From Amia ocellicauda (Eukaryota; Chordata; Actinopteri; Amiiformes; Amiidae), in the NCBI RefSeq assembly GCF_036373705.1, contig NC_089855.1, positions 34,279,219-34,343,218 on the forward strand: a stretch of DNA of 64,000 nt, given 5' to 3'. Numbering within the stretch: position 1 is the stretch's first letter; every line of letters begins with the position of its first letter. Position numbers and translations under genes: made by a program. Below are positions 59,811 to 64,000 of this stretch, one piece after another. The notes beneath the pieces are model-generated. The model searched no databases. It saw only the letters and a program-made list of their open reading frames with translations, and was not told the DNA's origin.

Positions 59811-60558
59811 AATGATCTTCCAGCCATTGTAAGAGATGCCCCCTCCATCTGAAGACTCATCTGTTTAGTCTCTGCCGCCAGTGTGCCATGGACATGCAAT
59901 AGCACAACTGTCTTTGGAAATGTCCTGCATTGCTTGACCAGTATCTGAGCACAACTTCTTGTCTTCTTGTCTTCCAGCAACACCCCACTCTGAGGGGCCG
60001 ACGAGGCACCTCGTCTCCCACCATGGAAGTCTGATGAGGCACAACCTTCCTCTGAGGCACTCCATCACGGAGGGCCAGCGGGGCATCCACACCCAAGGTC
60101 TGAAGAGTCATCGCCACCAAAAGGCTGTTGATGGTTCAACCCCCCGACCCCCGATGGCTGGTGAGAGGCCTCCTCCAGAGGGAAAACCACAGCCAGCAGC
60201 ACCAATTAAGAACTTTCTGATCTCCTTGCTGCTGTAACAACTATGCTGTCTGGAGGGGAGGCAACCATTAGGCCTAGTCCCTAAGCCGTGGACCCCTAGG
60301 GATTCATTTTTCTCCTATATGCCATCCATAGGAGTTTCTTGTTTTTCTCTCCTCCGTGCCTAAATGGTTTATTTATTTAAATGTTCACTTACTTTATTTT
60401 AGATCATGTAAACTGTTTACAGGTCTATATTTATTTATTTTACTTTATTGTATTTATCTATTTTATTTTGCTGTACTTTGTTGTATGTTTTCCAGTCTGT
60501 AAAGCACTTTGTGGCTACCCTGCGAAGGGCGCTATACAAATAAAAATTGATTGATACA
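57366..60558 (+). mobile_element. L2 LINE inserted in the hAT, 5' truncated
   Basis: The + strand begins inside the endonuclease (LNPPLQLIAVYRPPGPYS, KLIILGDFNIHID, THRHNHTLDLVIT) and runs through the linker and reverse transcriptase. It ends with TGTAAAGCACTTTGTGGCTA, GGGCGCTATACAAATAAAA and an ATTGATTGAT tail, a typical fish L2 3' end. It is about 3.2 kb long and the most complete LINE in the window. Confidence 0.92.
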
Positions 60559-61047
60559 TTGACTTTTGTATTTGGATATATCTAAAAAAAGAAGAAAGTA
60601 GCAAATAGAATTATCTAGAATTGTGATCAATCATATGTAATTATTATCATAGTTTGATCATAATTACTGCTGAAACGGTACACATTTGCACATATAGCAA
60701 TACTACTTCATCTAACCCTATGGCTGTATAAAACATGCATAAAATAGAAAATAACATTTTCAAATTATTTTAATGACCGATATGGTATGTTACTGCACTG
60801 GAATTTATATAAACAGAGAGTGAAAACGTACCATGTGGTCCGGCTGGAACTGCAGCAGGATCAGCCACCTCCCTACCCTCATCTGTCTCTTCCTCATCAC
60901 TCCCTGCTTCTGTCCCTCCTTCTTATTCACTTTCCTCCTCATCTTCGTCCCTCACATTCATTTTGCTTTCTCTCTCTTCCCCTTCACTCATTTCCTCATC
61001 TCCTGGTCTTCTGGTCTCTCTTGCTCCTCCTGTCCACTCCTGTCCAT

Positions 61048-61098
61048 TTAATTTTTGAAAAAGTGGGAAATATCTCCCTTTTTACTTTTTCTTTTCAT
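61048..61098 (-). pseudogene. Possible hAT transposase N-terminal stub
   Basis: A 16-codon frame, MKRKSKKGDISHFFKN, resembles the KRxxxISxFF start of many hAT/ZMYM-type transposases and has the orientation expected from the C-terminal piece. The match is very short. Confidence 0.35.
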
Positions 61099-61883
61099 TT
61101 TTATAGCCCAATTCTGACCCAATTCTGACCCTCACTGTCAGTTGTAAGATTAAACAGCCCCCTTGCAACGGCAGCAAACACGTTGCTTGAACGTTATGAA
61201 TTTAAACTAAACATTGCAGCGTTTAACACTGCAAAACGGTGCTTCTCAGCTTATTTTTTCTTTACTATAGACTGTATATAATACAAAAATATATACAGTG
61301 TCTAGAAAAAGGTAGTTAAAAGGCAAAGTGCTCCTACAAATCACGTCTTGATGATGAACTCCTTTTAGCTAGCACCAACATTTTTTACTTTTGGCTAACA
61401 TTATGTTACGTGCTCTCTCGGATGAATTGCCCTTTTCATGAGCTACATGCAATGATTGCATTCATTACTAATTTAATTTAGCATTAAATTTGTGTGTATT
61501 TGGTAGAACTTCAAATGCAGAAGCACATCCGACTTTACCTTTTGATACAGTGCAGCTCAGTCGCTCCTCTCTGCAGCGCACCTCCAGATTGACGGACGTG
61601 ACGTTAGGGGAGCAGCAGGGGGGCAAGCACTACAGTAAGGGGGGGCAGCTGCCCCCCCTTGCCCCCCTGTAGATCCACCCCTGTGAGGGAGGAGGAGGGG
61701 GAGGGGGAGGGGGGGCAAAGAGGGAGGAGAAGGTGGAGTGGAGTTTGCAGGGGTTGTGGACAGTGGATTCAAAGAGTAATTGGAAGTAAGACTTCTTGGC
61801 TGAAGTGAGTAAGGAGGAGAATGAGGACAGAGAGCGGTAAAGTTCGAGGGCAGCTGTGAGTTTTGACTTTTTCCACTTCTGTG

Positions 61884-62001
61884 GAAATAACGCTACAACA
61901 TACAATGATTTTGTGCCTCCACATTTGTGTCAACAGTTTGGGGAAGGTCCTTTCCTGTTTCAGCAGGACAATATCCCTGTGCACAAAATGAGGTCCATAC
62001 A
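61884..62001 (+). pseudogene. Tc1/IS630-type transposase fragment
   Basis: The + strand reads FVPPHLCQQFGEGPFLFQQD followed by NIPVHKMRSI, the second-Asp motif region of a Tc1-like transposase. The next element starts at 62002, directly after it. Confidence 0.65.
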
Positions 62002-62710
62002 TACAGTTAGGTCCATAAATATTTGGACAATGACACAATTGTCATCATTTTGGCTCTGTACACCACCACAATGGATTTGAAAGGAAACAATCAAGATGTC
62101 CTTTAAGTGTAGGCTTTTAATTTGAGGGTAGTTACATCCAAATTGGGTGAACGATGTAGGAATTACACCCATTTGTATATGTGGTACCCCCAATTTTAGG
62201 GGCTAAATAGTACTTGTTACAAACTAACATAATCATTAATTAAATTGTGAGTTTCAATACTTGGTTGCATATCCTTTGCAGTCAATGACTGCCTGAAGTC
62301 TGGAACCCATAGACATCACCGGATGCTGGGTTTCTTCCCTGGTGATGCTCTGCCAGGCCTGTACTGCAGCTGTCTTTAGTTCCTGCTTGTTCTTTGGGCA
62401 TTTTGCCTTCAGTTTTGCCTTAGAAATCAAAACAAACCAATCAGAGAGATAGCAAGAACATTAGGTGTGGCCAAATCAACTATTTGGTACATTCTTATGA
62501 AGAAAGAACGCACTGGTGAGCTCAGGAATACCAAAAGGCCTGGAAGACCACAGAAAACAACTGTGGTGGAAGACTTGAAGAATTTGAAGATTTGAAGAAT
62601 TCTTTCCCTGCTGAAGAAAAATCCCTTTACAACAGTTGGCCAGATCAAGAACACCCTCCAGGAGGTAGGCGTATCTGTGTTAAAGACACTGAGTGAGCGG
62701 AGTGTCATAT
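62002..62710. mobile_element. Rearranged Tc1-like element, second copy
   Basis: It starts TACAGTTAGGTCCATAAATA, the inverse of the end of the element at 1-366. On the - strand 62430-62260 is the transposase C-terminus. From about 62430 the + strand turns into the N-terminal DNA-binding region: PIREIARTLGVAKSTIWYIL, KKERTGELRNTKRPGRPQKT and LLKKNPFTTVGQIKNTLQEV. The two halves face opposite ways and meet at the same place as in the first copy. The right end is not recognised. There is a stop in the N-terminal part. Confidence 0.75.
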
Positions 62711-63935
62711 AATTGCAATGAATAACAAATATTTTATTATGTACTAATAGTTGGGAGTGAAAACTGATCTTACTGTAGAACCCCTAACACACAACAATAC
62801 CTATGAAGTTATATATTTTGTTAATTCAAGAAAACTGGACTTAATATCTCGGAGAGTTTAATGGAGGGGGGGAGAGAGTGGAGTAGCTCCATGACCTAGC
62901 TTCAGATCCGGCTCCAGGTTCCGGAGCGCTCCGATGAGCCTGAGTCCAGCTCTGCTCCGGCTCCAGCAATACCAGCTCCAGCTCCGCTCCGACTCCAATG
63001 CATGGCCAACCCTAGCGTGGGTCTCAGCAGATAGGAACCTTAGACATCGTTTTTCAAGGGCTATAAACTTTCCTGAACTTGCTTTACACCAGTTGTCTAC
63101 CTGCCTGTCTTTATGAAAGGAAAAGGAGACCACCGATGGCTACAATATGTATAGCAAGAGAATCCCGCTGTACAACAATCTACATATAATTGAATCAGTC
63201 ATGATGCCATTAAGACAGGTAGTGTCTAGCAATACCACTAGATTGCTCATGTTGGCATTGAAGGACTTTCCTTGTGCATTCATTGTGTTTCTCCAAAATT
63301 CAATTTAATCTTCATGTTAATGTCACCTCATAGTGGGTGATAGGGGTGACATGATACGTGACCACACCACATCTTTTGTTTAACAAGAGAGGACCTTGTA
63401 TACCTACTCTCTCTCCCTCCCTGGGCACACTCAACGGGACCCCAAGACTCCACCACATGGAGTGGGTAAGGTTTAATGAGAATATTTAATTTTACAAATG
63501 CCAAGACAGGGCACAAAGACTGTACTTGAGCAGGGAACACAATATAATGGGACTTGGGGAAATAAATCAATCCTATTACTAAAATTGTCTTTAATAAAAG
63601 GGGCACATAAAAAACTAAAAACCTTACCCAAAACAACACAAGAAAATAATAACAAAGGAACTAACTGTGAATCTATAAAAACCCAATATCCTTATAAATA
63701 GAAGGAAACAACAACAACAACGAAACAAAAGTATCTCTTCTGCTTTTTTACAGGAGACATGCAGCATCACCGACAACTGCAGGTAGGTGTGACTGCATAA
63801 CAAGACCCTCCTTAAGTTTTGTTTTGTTTTGTTTTTTAATTTAAATATATCTACATGCTATTTGATCTGTGGTGCAATTATTCTAAAACCCATCAGCTAG
63901 CATTATGTATGCATTGCTAATAGTTGTCTGTAGTC
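62711..63935. other. No gene recognised; GCTCC-rich block
   Basis: 62880-63000 is a degenerate CT/GC repeat built on GCTCCGGCTCC, similar to the ends of some hAT elements, with CATGGCCAACCCT next to it. The rest is AT-rich with short ORFs only. Confidence 0.4.
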
Positions 63936-64000
63936 AAAAGAGTATAAGGAATTAAACATAGAAGAGCTAAACTGATCCAAATGGATCGAACTGTGTTAAA
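63936..64000 (+). repeat. Direct repeat shared with 53631-53700
   Basis: AAGAGTATAAGGAATTAAAC and TGATCCAAATGGATCGAACT match the copy 10.3 kb upstream. It runs off the window end. Confidence 0.75.

Larger units (their letters stand above)
56906..61683 (-). mobile_element. hAT transposon with 8-bp target duplication, carrying a nested L2
   Basis: The ends CAGTGGCAGATCTAGAG (56906) and, inverted, CAGGGGTGGATCTACAG (ending 61683) match at 13 of 17 bases. TGAGGGAG flanks both sides (56898-56905 and 61684-61691), the 8-bp hAT signature. The transposase lies on the - strand and is mostly lost. The element occupies 4,778 bp, of which about 3.2 kb is a later L2, leaving about 1.6 kb of hAT. Confidence 0.92.
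55430..61880 (-). mobile_element. Old L2 LINE, split by two insertions
   Basis: Read leftward: RKWKKSKLTAALELYRSLSS, then TSAKKSYFQLLFES and a poly-Pro stretch (61880-61690). After the hAT insert comes SSLTADDFASFFSSKITDIR (56900-56830), followed by LDHKPTTCAL, which continues past a 543-bp insert as [20 protein letters not shown]. Then come [53 protein letters not shown] (palm A) and a broken palm region down to 55430. When the inserts are mentally removed the reading is continuous at both junctions. The 5' endonuclease and the 3' end are missing. Frames are broken, so it is inactive. Confidence 0.9.

Noticed and set aside
60787..61128. A Leu/Pro/Ser-rich 113-codon frame on the + strand
   Set aside because: A low-complexity CT-rich stretch inside the hAT; more likely antisense of an acidic part of its lost transposase.
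62880..63010. A GCTCC-rich repeat suggestive of a minisatellite or hAT end
   Set aside because: Units are too irregular for a tandem array and no second end or duplication was found, so no separate element is called.

Overview
The window is vertebrate DNA, most likely from a ray-finned fish. Host genes are split by GT-AG introns. Most of the sequence is interspersed DNA: several Tc1-like transposon families, hAT elements, and L2- and CR1-type LINEs whose 3' tails are typical of fish. I cannot name the species. I see no prokaryotic gene, CRISPR array, rRNA or tRNA.

Two host genes can be supported. The first lies on the + strand (about 19.9-43.85 kb). It encodes a ZBTB11-like BTB/zinc-finger protein: an N-terminal HHCC zinc-binding domain of retroelement-integrase type, a BTB domain, a long basic region with four KxE SUMO-type motifs, and two C2H2 fingers, the second split across a splice junction. 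A third finger is cut by an in-frame TAG. Six exons join in phase to give 1,061 codons. The second gene lies on the - strand (about 48.28-50.08 kb). It is a complete three-exon secreted type-2 cystatin of 140 residues with its cysteines intact but an atypical inhibitory loop.

Layout. 0-19 kb: Tc1 fragments and three longer Tc1 copies, a solo LTR with a 5-bp target duplication, a CR1-type LINE piece, and an inverted L2-like LINE broken by an LTR-like insert. 20-44 kb: the BTB gene, whose introns carry a damaged Tc1, a nested hAT MITE and a Tc1 copy that is open except for one stop codon. 44-48 kb: a LINE tail, an internally deleted Tc1 and another Tc1 copy. 48-50 kb: the cystatin gene. 50-54 kb: LINE fragments and a hAT (Charlie/GTF2IRD2-like) remnant. 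55-62 kb: an old L2 on the - strand, split by a 4.8-kb hAT (8-bp target duplication) that itself contains a 3.2-kb L2; a second, 543-bp insert in the same host L2 has a 15-bp duplication. 62-64 kb: a rearranged Tc1 whose scrambled structure is shared with the fragment at the very start of the window.

I found no evidence for an undescribed multi-gene system. The most useful observations are the ZBTB11-like gene with its truncated finger array, the cystatin with a changed inhibitory loop, the twice-seen rearranged Tc1, and the layered transposon nest with readable insertion order.
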